In this document: positions 1-10,091 of the stretch, piece by piece
Layout of the letters: each line of letters opens with the position of its first letter
Position numbering within the stretch: position 1 is the first letter of the stretch
Translations under genes and position numbers: made by a program
Assembly: GCF_002087335.1 (NCBI RefSeq)
Contig: NZ_MWVJ01000074.1
Location: forward strand, 62,001 to 126,000
Direction of reading: 5' to 3'
Source: Pseudophaeobacter leonis
GTDB lineage: Bacteria; Pseudomonadota; Alphaproteobacteria; Rhodobacterales; Rhodobacteraceae
Length of the DNA stretch: 64,000 nucleotides
The notes under the pieces: model-generated
Databases searched by the model: none
What the model was told of the DNA's origin: nothing
Seen by the model: only the letters and a program-made list of their open reading frames with translations

Positions 1-2
1 CT

Positions 3-260
3 GTAAACTGCGCCCTTTCGGTGCTTTACGCGCCAGGAACTTTGGGGCCTGGGGATCTCAACCAGTATCCGGCCCCTGCGGGCGCGTCAGAAGCGGCGAC
101 CTTTGCCATGAATATGGTAGCATTGAGCCAATTGTCTGATAAGTTTGAAGAACACGGCCGCGTTTTGGTCGCACGCGCGCTTGATATTGCGCGGGGTGGG
201 AATGGTCAGGGCCCTGCGAAAGCGGATGTTTCTGACACAGATAGTGACAAGGAGGTCTGA
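3..260 (+). CDS. C-terminal part of an unrecognised T6SS-cluster protein
   Basis: An open frame enters from the left edge and stops at 258-260, so only about 85 C-terminal residues are visible. It has a Gly/Pro-rich stretch, then a helical segment and a charged tail rich in Asp, Lys and Ser. I do not recognise a domain. It ends one base before the PAAR gene start, so the two are almost certainly cotranscribed. Genes just upstream of PAAR in such clusters are often VgrG or effector-adaptor proteins, but nothing visible proves that here. Confidence 0.5.
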   Translation, partial: VNCALSVLYAPGTLGPGDLNQYPAPAGASEAATFAMNMVALSQLSDKFEEHGRVLVARALDIARGGNGQGPAKADVSDTDSDKEV

Positions 261-261
261 G

Positions 262-563
262 ATGGGAATGCCCCAGGCGCGTCTATCGGATTTGCATGCC
301 TGTGTATGCTGCCCTCGATCCCGCCGCCGCCGGCCTTGCCGGTGCCGACACCCATTCTGCCGCCCTGCGCGGTCACGGTTCTGGTGGGGAAACTGCCAGC
401 CGCAAGGTTGAGCGATATGTGCACGGCGGCCCCGCCGCATCCCATCATCAAGGGCTCTGCAACGGTACTGATCAATAAACTGCCTGCGGCGCGGATTATG
501 GATAATGCGGCCTGTGGCGGCATGATCGTCAAGGGTGAATTCACCGTTCTGGTCGGAGGGTAA
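262..563 (+). CDS. PAAR-domain spike-tip protein of the T6SS (frame broken)
   Basis: PAAR proteins cap the VgrG spike of the type VI secretion system and can carry effectors. The start at 262 gives an N-terminus with the PAAR-like ARLSDLHAC segment; the frame must then shift near 304, after which the rest (306-563) reads as a typical PAAR body with repeated LPAAR(L/I) and TVL(V/I) elements and closely spaced Pro, Cys and His. The healed protein is about 100 residues, the normal size for a stand-alone PAAR protein. It lies between an unknown T6SS-cluster gene and the FHA gene. The break is a one-base indel, probably an error in the sequence rather than true loss. Confidence 0.75.
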
Positions 564-570
564 GCGATCT

Positions 571-2144
571 ATGGCGGTGACACTAAAGTTTCAGAACTCA
601 GGCGCCATGCCGGGAAATGCGGCACCTGTCGCGATGCATGGCCCAAGCCTGACCATCGGGCGCGGTGATAGCAATGATATGGTGCTGCCTGACCCGGATC
701 AGCTGCTGTCGCGCAATCACTGCGCTATCGAGGATCACAATGGCAATGTGCTGGTGGTTGATCTCAGCTCTAACGGGACCTTTCTGAACTATTCAAAAAT
801 TCCGCTTGGGCGCACGCCAACGCCGCTCAACAATGGCGATGTGCTTTGCGTTGGCAACTATGAGCTGTTGGTGGAGATCCGCGACAGCCTGAGCGCGGCA
901 GCCATTCCGGACCCGCTTGCGGATATACCTGTTTCGCACGGGGTGGCGGGTAATGCGCCGGACCCTATGGCCCTGTTGGATGACGCAGGCCCGGCGGGTG
1001 ATTTTCTCGACGATCTGCTGGGGGCGTCCAGCCCGACAGGGCCGGCGCAGCTCAACCCGGTTGACCCGATAGATGATCTTTTGCCGCCTCTGGGCGAAGA
1101 AGAGGACCCGTTCTTTCAAAGGCCCAGCGATGGCCGTGAAGGCACCGGCGCCAGCCTTCCAAGCCATTCGCCGTCGGCGGCGGATAGCTTTTCGGCTCCC
1201 AGTGCGCAGTCCAGTGTGATCCCCGATGACTGGGACGATGACTTTTTGTCCGGCATCGGCGAGGCTCCGGTCCCTGCGGCCCCCGCTGCCCCAGTGAGCC
1301 CAACGCCTCTCCCCCCTGTGGCAGCCATCCCTGATCCGGCACCACAGCCCGTTATGCCGCAGCCAGTAGTGCCTGAACCTGTTGTCAGCCCGGCCGCAGC
1401 GCCGACCCCTGACCCTGCCGCCACGCCTTTTGCTGATAGTGCGATGGCTGATGCACCGGCGCCAGAGAGTCCTGTTACGGAAATTCCGGCTGTTGCAACA
1501 GCCGCAGCTGTGCAGCCCGCGCAGGCGGATGTGACGCCTGCTGTTTTGAGCGAGGCTTCCTCTGGCGCGGTGGCGTCATTTCTGCGCGGTCTTGGGGTTG
1601 AGGAGGATGCTCTGGGGGTTCGGAAGATCCCGAAAAATCCATGGGGCGCATGGGACGTGTCTTGCAGGCCTTGGTGACGGGGCTGCGGGAAATTCTGATG
1701 ACCCGGACCTCGATCAAATCTGAATTTCGCATTGAGCAGACGATGATTTCCGCCGGGGGCAATAACCCGCTGAAGTTTTCGATCACGCCGGAGCAGGCGA
1801 TTGAGGCCATGCTGAAACCCGCGACCAAAGGCTACCTCAGCCCTGAAACCGCTGTTGAGGAAGCGCTGAAGGATATCAAGGCGCATGAGGTTGCCATGGT
1901 GACCGGCATGGAGGCGGCGCTAAAGGGGGTTTTGGCCCGGCTCGATCCCAAGGTGCTGGAAGAGCAGATTGAAGATAAAGGTGGCCTGAGTGGCCTTCTG
2001 CGCGGTAAGAAAGCGCGGTATTGGGACGTCTATGAGCGGCTGTTTTCCGAAATTTCGGATCAGGCCGAAAATGATTTTCATGACTTGTTCAGTCGCGAAT
2101 TTGCGCGGGCCTACAAGGCCCAGTTGGACAAATTAAAGGATTGA
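571..2144 (+). CDS. tagH: T6SS FHA-domain scaffold protein (TagH/Fha), frame broken
   Basis: Fha proteins bind phosphothreonine and link the PpkA/PppA kinase-phosphatase pair to T6SS assembly. The N-terminus is a canonical FHA domain (residues ~25-100: TIGRGDSND, SRNHC, LSSNGTFLN). A long Pro/Ala/Asp-rich linker follows, then the C-terminal domain of T6SS FHA proteins with KSEFRIEQTMI and a Phe/Arg-rich end. The frame breaks in the G-run at 1614-1618: adding one G joins the N-terminal frame, which stops at 1677, to the frame ending at 2144. ATG 571 is preferred over an upstream in-frame start because homology begins right after it. Healed length is about 524 aa. Confidence 0.85.
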
Positions 2145-2183
2145 TCCACACCGTTTTACGTGGACAAATATGGGGAGAACCAG

Positions 2184-3524
2184 GTGTCCTGGGACAGCAA
2201 GGTGCTTTGGACTGAGGGGCTATTTCTACAGCCGCATCATTTCCAGCAATCAGATCGCTATACCGAAGGCCTGGTGACAGGTCTCGCGCGTCGTCTTGGC
2301 CCTTATGCCTGGGGGGTCAATGGTCTTGAGATCGACCACGAAGCGCTCAAGATCGGCCAGTTTGCCCTCAAATCCTGCGAGGGGCTGACCCAGGATGGCT
2401 GCATTTTCCGGGTGCCAATGGCGGACCCGCACCCTCCCGCACTGGAGGTGCCGACAACGATCAAGGACTGCGTTGTCTATCTCACGGTGCCACAGCGGCG
2501 TCAGGGCGCCATCGAGGTGGATCTTAGTGGCGCCGAGCGCTCTGCCAGCCGGCTGCGGCCCTCCAGCCAGGAGGTGACGGACGTTACCAGCACCGAGCGC
2601 AAGCCGGTGCCGCTGGATGTGGGCAAGATGCGGCTGCAATTTGCCCTTGGCGTTGACGACATGGCCGATCTTCTGGCGATCCCGGTGGCCCGCATCATCG
2701 AGGTGCGCGCCGACAAAGAGATCGTGCTGGATCAGGCCTTTATACCCTCCTGTCTGGATGCGCGTGCGGCCTCGGTGCTGCAGGATTTCCTGCGCGAGCT
2801 CGAAGGTCTTCTGGCCCATAGGATGGATGCGCTGTCTGGCCGTCTGGCCGAGGCAGGCTCGGCGCGCGGTGTCGCGGATGTCTCGGATTTCATGCTGCTT
2901 ACGGTGGTGAACCGCAGCTTGCCAATGATCCGTCACCTGCGCACTATCGAAAACCTGCACCCGGAACGTCTCTATATGCTCTGCGCCGGTCTCGCCGGTG
3001 AGCTGTCGGGCTTTATGGCGGCTGACAAACAGGTGCCGGAATTGCCGCCCTATACCCATGATGACCTGATGGGCTGTTTTGCGCCCCTGATCCGGGTGCT
3101 GCGGCAATATCTCAGCTCGGTGCTGGAACAGACGGCGATTGCGATCAAACTGGAAGAGCGCAAATACGGCATCTCGGTTGGGGTGATAGCCGATCGTAAA
3201 CTGCTGGGCACTGCGGGCTTTGTGCTGGCGGTCAGCGCGGATCTGCCGGCCGAAGACGTACGGCGTCATTTTGCCGGACAGGCCAAAATCGGCCCGGTTG
3301 AGGAAATCCGTCAACTGGTCAATTCGGCCCTGCCGGGGATTACTCTGCGCCCCTTGCCGGTGGCACCGCGCCAGATCCCTTATCATTCGGGTGTGGTCTA
3401 TTTTGAGATGGATGCGGAAAGCCCCTATTGGCGCAAGATGACCACCTCTGGTGGCGTCGCGGTGCATGTCTCCGGGCAGTATCCGGGACTAAAGATGGAA
3501 CTATGGGCCATTCGCAACAGCTGA
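2184..3524 (+). CDS. tssK: T6SS baseplate protein TssK
   Basis: TssK joins the T6SS baseplate to the TssJLM membrane complex. The family N-terminus is plain: a VSWDSKVLWTEG start followed by LQPHHFQQSDRY. I place the start at GTG 2184, behind a GGGGAG ribosome site at about 2172, rather than at GTG 2160, because family members begin with exactly this Ser-Trp segment. Healthy full length is about 446 aa with no frame break. It lies 40 bp after the FHA gene and 66 bp before tssL in one transcription unit. Confidence 0.93.
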   Translation: MSWDSKVLWTEGLFLQPHHFQQSDRYTEGLVTGLARRLGPYAWGVNGLEIDHEALKIGQFALKSCEGLTQDGCIFRVPMADPHPPALEVPTTIKDCVVYLTVPQRRQGAIEVDLSGAERSASRLRPSSQEVTDVTSTERKPVPLDVGKMRLQFALGVDDMADLLAIPVARIIEVRADKEIVLDQAFIPSCLDARAASVLQDFLRELEGLLAHRMDALSGRLAEAGSARGVADVSDFMLLTVVNRSLPMIRHLRTIENLHPERLYMLCAGLAGELSGFMAADKQVPELPPYTHDDLMGCFAPLIRVLRQYLSSVLEQTAIAIKLEERKYGISVGVIADRKLLGTAGFVLAVSADLPAEDVRRHFAGQAKIGPVEEIRQLVNSALPGITLRPLPVAPRQIPYHSGVVYFEMDAESPYWRKMTTSGGVAVHVSGQYPGLKMELWAIRNS

Positions 3525-3590
3525 TGCGACGCGATTTTGCGCTCCCGCTGTGGCGGGCGCGTGTGACACTTTGAGATTGGGAATGAGATC

Positions 3591-5027
3591 ATGGGCGATT
3601 ATGACGATCCCTTTGCGGAACCGGGCGATACCGACAAAACGGGGATCCGTCCCAATCCCGGTGGTCGCCGCTCTGCGACGCCGCAGGCCCCGATCCAGCC
3701 GCAAACCCCTGTCAGCCCTGTCATCGCTGACCCGGCTGCACCGCAGCAAGACGCCTTTGGTGTACCGCAAGCGGCAACGCAGGCTGCAGCAACACAGGCG
3801 GGCCGGCCGGCAGCTGGCAAGCCAGCGCAGATGGCGCTCACGGGTATGAACCCGCTGGCGGCCTGCGCTTCGGCGCTGTTTGCCCTGATCAGCCGCATCC
3901 GCAACCGGGCACAACACATGGACCCGGATGGGCTGCGCAAGAACGTGGTGGCCGAGGTGCGCGCCTTTGAAAACCGCGCTTTGCAGGCAGGCATTTCGGC
4001 GCAAACGGTGAAAGTCGCCCGCTATGCGCTCTGTGCAACTTTGGATGATGTGGTGCTCAACACGCCCTGGGGCGGCCAGTCCAGCTGGGGCCTGCAGTCG
4101 ATGGTTGGCACTTTTCATCGCGAAACCGTTGGCGGCGACCGGTTTTATGATCTGCTGGCGCGTCTGGAAAAGGAGCCGGGCGCCAATGTCGACATGCTGG
4201 AGTTTCTCTACATGTGCATGTCGCTGGGCTTTGAAGGGCGTCTGCGTATTGAACAGGGCGGCGCGGAGAAGCATTTGCAAATTCGTGCCGCACTGGCGCG
4301 CATTCTGCGCAATCAACGCGGCCCGGTGGAACGGGATCTGTCGCCCCATTGGCAGGGTGTGATCAAGCCTTTTAAAGTTCTCTCTGCCTGGCGCCTGCTC
4401 TGGATCGCTTTGATTGTCACAGGGGTTTTGCTGGTGATGCAGTTTCTGGGTCTCAGCTGGGCGCTGTCCACTCAAACCGAAAATGTGGTGGGGCAGCTGA
4501 GCATCGTTGACGCCGGGCCGCGGGCCGAGCTGGAACGGCGCGCGCCACCACCGCCGCCGCCGCCTCCGATCCAGACGCTGGAGGAGCAGGTGGCAAAGGT
4601 TGCAGGTTTCCTTGAGCCTGAAATCGCGGAAGGCATCGTTGAGGTCTTTCAAAAGGGCAACACGCTGATCATTCGCCTTACGGGATCAGGGATGTTCGGG
4701 TCGGGCTCGGATCAGCTGAGCAAAGCGTTCCAGGCGCCGGTCACCCGGGTGGCCGAGGCGCTCAACGACGAAAAGGGCCGGGTCATCGTGGCAGGTCACT
4801 CAGACAACATTCCGATCCGCTCGTCGCGGTTCCCGTCAAACATGGCGCTGTCGCTGGCGCGGGCAAAATCGGTCATGGCCGGTATGGCCGATGTACTGGG
4901 GGATCCCGACCGTTTGTCCGCCGAAGGGCGGGCAGAAAAGGAACCCATTGCCGACAATGGCACCAAAGCAGGGCGGGCCACCAACCGTCGTATTGAAATC
5001 TTGCTGGTGCAGGAGGTCGACCAATGA
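3591..5027 (+). CDS. tssL: T6SS inner-membrane protein TssL with C-terminal OmpA domain
   Basis: TssL (DotU/IcmH) is part of the T6SS membrane anchor. Residues ~1-80 are a Pro/Gln/Ala-rich cytoplasmic tail, ~85-260 the DotU domain, ~265-290 one transmembrane helix (IALIVTGVLLVMQFLGLSWAL region), then a Pro run and a periplasmic OmpA/MotB-like peptidoglycan-binding domain with GHSDNIPIRS and ATNRRIEI motifs. This extended form is known in alphaproteobacterial and Pseudomonas T6SS. The stop overlaps the tssM start as ATGA at 5024-5027, indicating coupled translation. Confidence 0.93.
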   Translation: MGDYDDPFAEPGDTDKTGIRPNPGGRRSATPQAPIQPQTPVSPVIADPAAPQQDAFGVPQAATQAAATQAGRPAAGKPAQMALTGMNPLAACASALFALISRIRNRAQHMDPDGLRKNVVAEVRAFENRALQAGISAQTVKVARYALCATLDDVVLNTPWGGQSSWGLQSMVGTFHRETVGGDRFYDLLARLEKEPGANVDMLEFLYMCMSLGFEGRLRIEQGGAEKHLQIRAALARILRNQRGPVERDLSPHWQGVIKPFKVLSAWRLLWIALIVTGVLLVMQFLGLSWALSTQTENVVGQLSIVDAGPRAELERRAPPPPPPPPIQTLEEQVAKVAGFLEPEIAEGIVEVFQKGNTLIIRLTGSGMFGSGSDQLSKAFQAPVTRVAEALNDEKGRVIVAGHSDNIPIRSSRFPSNMALSLARAKSVMAGMADVLGDPDRLSAEGRAEKEPIADNGTKAGRATNRRIEILLVQEVDQ

Positions 5028-8000
5028 TCCGCCGCTATCTTATGCCGCTGTTTCGATCCCTTTACTCTGTGCTCATTTTGCTGGCCCTGGCCCTGTCAGC
5101 CTGTACCTGGTTTTTTGCGCCCTTTATTGGCGGCGCCGATTGGCGTCCCTTTGACAGTATTCAGGCGCGGGTGATCACCATCGCGGTGATCTGGGTTGTG
5201 ACGCTGCTGATCATTGGCCTGGTTTTCTGGCGCCGTCGCCGACGTGACAGGCAGATGGCAGATGACATGTCGGAAGGCGTCGAGACGGTCGATGAAGATG
5301 ATGTGCTGCTGGAAGAAATTGGTGAGCTGCGCGGCAAATTCAAGCAGGCCATGGCCGAGCTGCGTAAATCCAAAAATGGCCGCCGTCATCTGAATGTTTT
5401 GCCGTGGTATGTGATGATCGGGCCTCCGGGCGCTGGCAAAACCACCGCGATTGTCAATTCCGGTTTGCAATTCCCGCTGGCTGACAAGCTGGGAAAAGCC
5501 GCCATTGGCGGCGTTGGCGGCACCCGCAATTGCGATTGGTGGTTCACCAATGATGCGGTGCTGATCGACACCGCCGGGCGCTATACCACGCAAGAGAGCG
5601 ACGCCGAAGCCGACAATGCGGCCTGGTTGGGCTTTTTGGGGCTGTTGAAAAAGTACCGCAAACGCCAACCTATCAATGGTGCCCTTGTGGCGATCTCCTT
5701 GTCGGACCTGTCGCTGCAGGATGAGATCACGCAGAAATCCCATGCCCAGGCGGTGCGTCGCCGCCTCTCTGAGCTGCGGGAGCGGCTGGGGGTGCGCTTT
5801 CCGGTCTATGTGCTGTTTACCAAGGCGGATCTGATCGCCGGCTTCCAGGAGTATTTTGACACGCTGGGCAAAGAAGAGCGCGAGCAGGTCTGGGGCTTTA
5901 CGCTGCCGTTGCCCAAAAGCAAAAAAGATCCCGCCGCTATTGAGCATTTTGACGAGGAGTTTGCGGGTCTGTTGGGGCAGATGAACGCGCAACTGCTGGA
6001 AAAAATGCAGGGCGAGACCGATCATCAGCGCCGTGCCCTTGTGGCGGGGTTTCCGTCGCAGGTTGCCTCATTGCGCAGCGTTGCCAAGGACTTCCTCGCG
6101 GAGGTTTTTCAGGACAACCGCTATGAGCAACGTCAGATGCTGCGCGGCGTCTATTTCACCTCAGGCACCCAGGAAGGCACGCCGATTGACCGCTTGATGC
6201 TGGGGATGGCGCAGACCTTTGGCATCGGACGTCAGGCCATCGGTACCGGGCAAGGCACGGGGCGGTCGTTTTTCCTCACCCGGTTGTTTGAGGGCGTGCT
6301 GTTCCCTGAGGCCGGGCTGGTGTCGGCGGATGACAAGGTTGAGCGGCGCTATCGCTGGACCCGGCGCGTGGCCATTGCCGCCACGCTGCTGATTGCCGCC
6401 AGCATGGGCGGGCTTTGGGTCAGCTCCTATCTGCAAAACGCTGATCTCATCCAAAAGGCAGAGGCTCAGGTCTCGCAGTATCAGGCAGCGGCGGCGACCC
6501 TGCCTGCCAGCCCGGTTGGGGACACTGATCTGGTCCCCGTTGCCGCAGCGCTGAACCTTCTGCGTGATATGCCGGGCAACCCGGTTCTGTCTGACCCTGC
6601 GCCCGAACGCGGCCTGACCTATGGGCTGTATCAGGGCGAGGTGATCGGCACCCAGACCGCACAGACCTATCGCGCGGCGCTGAACCAGCGGTTGTTGCCG
6701 CGTCTGCTGGTGCGTCTGGAAGAGCAGATCGCGGGCAATGTCAACAACCCGGATGTGCTCTATGAGGCGCTCAAGATCTATCTGATGTTGGGCCTGCAGG
6801 GGCCGATGAACCCGGATCTTGTGAAAGAGTGGCTGCGGCTCGATTGGGAGTTGGTGGCCTATCCCGGTGCGGCGCGCGCGGATTTACGCAGCGATCTGAT
6901 GGACCATCTTTCGGCCCTGTTGTCGCAGCCGATGGAAGAGATTGCCCTCAATGGGCCGCTGGTCGAGCAGGTGCAGAATATCCTGTCGGAAATGCCTCTG
7001 GCGCAGCGGGGTTTACAATGGCATTGTGAACTCAAATCAGGCCACCAGCCTGCCCAAATGGCGTCTGACCGAGATCGGCGGCCCCTCTGTGAAACGCGTG
7101 CTTGTGCGCAGTTCCGGCAAGCCTTTGAACGAAGGCGTCGAGGGCATCTTTACCTATGATGGCTTTAACAACGTGTTCCTGCCCGAGGCGGTCAGTGTCT
7201 CGGAACGGGTGCAGAACGAGGCCTGGGTGCTGGGTGCCCGCGCCGGTGAGGGCCAAAGCGAGGCGGCTTTGCTGGCGCTGAGCCGCGACGTGCTGGATCT
7301 CTATTATAACGACTACATCAGCCGCTATGACCAGATCCTGGGGGACGTGGATATTGTGCCTTTGGAATCCCTCAGCCATGCGGTTGAGGTCACAAATGTA
7401 CTGTCGGGGCCTACCTCGCCGATTGTGAATATCCTGACTGAAATCAGCCGTGAGACCCGCCTGGCCGAAGAACGCTCGGCTCTGGACTCTGAGGCTCTGA
7501 ACGAAGGCGTGTCGCAGATTGTCGGCATCGAGAGCCGCCCTGGCCTGTCGATCCAGGGTCAGATCCTGTTGGAGGCGCTGATCAGCTCTGCCGCCAGTTC
7601 CTCAGGAGAGGCACCGAAGCCGCCGGGCTCTTACGTGCAGGAGCGTTTTGAGTGGTTGAACGATCTGGTGGTGCGGCTTGAGGGGCAGCCCTCGCGTCTG
7701 GATGATCTGATGGGCTCGTTGCAGCTGGTCTATCAAGAGCTGAACAAGATGTCCTTTAGTGGTGTTACCTCTGGAGAAAGCGGCCAGGCCCTGCTGCAGT
7801 TCCAGCAGACGGCCTCGCGGATTGATGGGCCTATTCAACGCTGGGCAACCCAGATTTCGACGGGATCATCAGGAATTACTTCTGAGGGGACGCGAGCGTC
7901 GATCAATGCGCGCTGGCAATCGGCTGTGCTGCCCTTTTGCACCAAGGCTCTGGACAATCGCTACCCCTTTAACCGCCGCGCGCGGGCCGATGTGGCGATG

Positions 8001-8597
8001 GTGGATTTTGCCAAACTCTTTTCGCCGGGTGGTCTGATCGACAGCTTTTTTGACGAAAACCTGCTGAAATACGTGGATACCCGCAGTCGGCCCTGGACCT
8101 GGAAACGGGTGAATGATGTGGATCTTGGCATCAGTCAGGCAGTGCTGCAGCAAATGCAATATGCCGGTGAAATTCGCGATGCTTTCTTTGCTGGCGGCGC
8201 CACACCGGCCGTGCAGTTTCAGATCACCCCAAAGGCGCTTGACCCCAAAGCCAAGGAAGTCCTGCTGGAAATTGACGGGGTCAAAGTGAGCTATAACCAT
8301 CGCATGGGGCAGCCAACGCCGGTTGCTGTCACCTGGCCCGGCTCTGTTGGGCTGGCCCGGATCACGCTTTTGCCGCAGAAACGGGGCAATGAAAACGTGA
8401 TGTCGCGTGATGGGCCCTGGGCCTGGTTCCGGTTGCTGGATGCCGCGGAGGTCCGGCGCACAAATGTCAGCGACCGACGCCGGGTCAATTTCCGGGTTGG
8501 CGGGCGTTTGGCACTGTTCGAGCTGCAGTCAGGATCGGTTGTGAACCCCTTTGCCCTGCCGGCAATGGCCAAGTTCAGCTGCCCGAAGTCGATGTAA
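5024..8597 (+). CDS. tssM: T6SS membrane-complex protein TssM (IcmF), frame broken
   Basis: TssM is the largest protein of the T6SS envelope-spanning complex. Two N-terminal membrane helices (~15-35 and ~50-69) are followed by a cytoplasmic NTPase-like domain with Walker A GPPGAGKTT at residues 133-141, a third helix near 440-462 and a large periplasmic part. The first frame ends at 7159 and the rest reads from another frame to 8597. Removing one G from the run at 7008-7011 makes a continuous ~1190 aa protein, with the typical C-terminal WRL...SGKPL...YDGF region restored. I read this as a sequence error. Its stop shares a base with the tagF start. Confidence 0.9.
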
Positions 8598-9283
8598 TGG
8601 GGAGCGGGTTTGGTGCCTTTGGCAAGATGCCGGATGTTGGCGATTTTTTCCGCCTTAATGCGCCAGGCGGCTTTGTGCACGTCTGGGACAGCTGGCTGCA
8701 ACAACTCATGCTCGAGGCGCAGACCGTTTATGGTGCGGAATTTGACGCACACTACATGTCCGCACCGCTGTGGCGGTTTACGCTGGCAGCTGGCCTTGCC
8801 GGACCGGCCAAGATCATGGGTGTGCTGATGCCGTCGGTTGATCGGGTCGGCCGCCGCTTTCCTTTGACCCTGATGGTGCAGCTGGACACGCCCGGGCCGC
8901 CCGCGCTGGATCATCTGCGCGAGCGCATATTGTTTGAAAAACTGGAAGATATCGCCCTTTCGACGCTGGAGAATGGCATGTCCAAGGATCGGTTGTGGTC
9001 AGATTTGCAGGATTTGGAGGTCCCGGATTTACGGGCGGCAGTGCCGCTGCGCCACGAGGGGACAACCTTTGTTCTGACCGGCAGCGGTACCGATGGCTCA
9101 GCGGTTGAAACACATTTGGCCGGTGCCCTTTTGTCCCAGCAGTCCCCGGGCGGCAGCCTCTGGAGCGCCTATCTCGACAGTGGCCCCCGGATGATGGTCT
9201 GTGCCGATTTACCGCTGGGGCGGCCGGGCTGTGGATTGTTTGACCTTGGCGCAGCAATTTGGCGGGAGTCGCAGCCCATATGA
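8597..9283 (+). CDS. tagF: T6SS-associated protein TagF (ImpM family)
   Basis: TagF is a post-translational regulator of T6SS activity in systems with the PpkA/PppA pathway; in Pseudomonas aeruginosa it represses by acting on Fha. The sequence shows the family N-terminus (FGAFGKMPDVGDFFRL) and the conserved PLWRF and DRVGRRFPL segments. It is 228 aa, usual for a stand-alone TagF, not fused to PppA. It overlaps tssM by one base and pppA by four (ATGA), so expression is tightly linked to both. Confidence 0.9.
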   Translation: MGSGFGAFGKMPDVGDFFRLNAPGGFVHVWDSWLQQLMLEAQTVYGAEFDAHYMSAPLWRFTLAAGLAGPAKIMGVLMPSVDRVGRRFPLTLMVQLDTPGPPALDHLRERILFEKLEDIALSTLENGMSKDRLWSDLQDLEVPDLRAAVPLRHEGTTFVLTGSGTDGSAVETHLAGALLSQQSPGGSLWSAYLDSGPRMMVCADLPLGRPGCGLFDLGAAIWRESQPI

Positions 9284-10002
9284 CAGCAATGATGACATAC
9301 CGATTTGTGGCGCAGACCCATGTGGGATTAAAGCGCAAGGTGAATGAGGATGCGGTCCTTGCCTTGCCGGACCATGATATCTGGCTGGTGTCAGATGGCA
9401 TGGGGGGGCATCAGGCCGGAGACTACGCCAGCGCTTTGATCGTCGATGCAGTGGCGACCCTGCCGCTTGGGCTTGATCCTGCCGCCAAGATGCACGGGGT
9501 GCGGGACCGCATTCAGGGCGCCCATCGTGCCATTCAGGCCGAGGCCGAGGCGCGCGGCGGCGGCACCATCGGGGCCACTGTGGTTGCGCTGATTTTGGCC
9601 AATGGTCATTTCGTTGGCATCTGGGCCGGCGATAGCCGTATCTACCGGCTCCGCGACGGGCTGATCGAGCTGTTGACCTGTGACCATTCGGCTGTGGCTG
9701 AATTGGTGCTGGCGGGCAAGATGAGCTGGGACGAAGCGGAGCAACACCCTCAATCCAATGCCATCACCCGGGCCGTTGGCGTCGGAGACGAGGTTGAGCT
9801 CGACAAAATCCGCGGTGACGTGGCGCCTGGTGATCGATTTCTGATCTGCTCTGACGGGCTGACGAAATACGCCACCTTTGCCATGCTGCAGGAGGTTCTG
9901 TCGACCACGCCGCTGGAAACTGTTGGGGACCGTTTGTTGCAAATAGCCCTGAATGGCGGCGGCGCAGATAATATCTCGCAAATCATTGTAGACGTTCTTT
10001 AA
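9280..10002 (+). CDS. pppA: T6SS PP2C-type phosphatase PppA
   Basis: PppA removes phosphate from Fha and opposes the kinase PpkA. The PP2C metal-binding motifs are intact: NEDA near the start, SDGMGGH, WAGDSR, the ICSDGLT segment and GGADNIS near the C-terminus. I choose ATG 9280, whose ATGA overlaps the tagF stop, giving about 240 aa; an upstream in-frame start would only add residues inside tagF. It is the last plus-strand gene of the T6SS operon and faces the convergent ppkA. Confidence 0.92.
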   Translation: MTAMMTYRFVAQTHVGLKRKVNEDAVLALPDHDIWLVSDGMGGHQAGDYASALIVDAVATLPLGLDPAAKMHGVRDRIQGAHRAIQAEAEARGGGTIGATVVALILANGHFVGIWAGDSRIYRLRDGLIELLTCDHSAVAELVLAGKMSWDEAEQHPQSNAITRAVGVGDEVELDKIRGDVAPGDRFLICSDGLTKYATFAMLQEVLSTTPLETVGDRLLQIALNGGGADNISQIIVDVL

Positions 10003-10091
10003 GCCGGCCGCCTGGCCCAATTTGGGGCCGAATCCGGGGGTGATTTTCCGATCAGACCTGCCGCCATGGGACCCTGTGGCCTGGCCCGCAG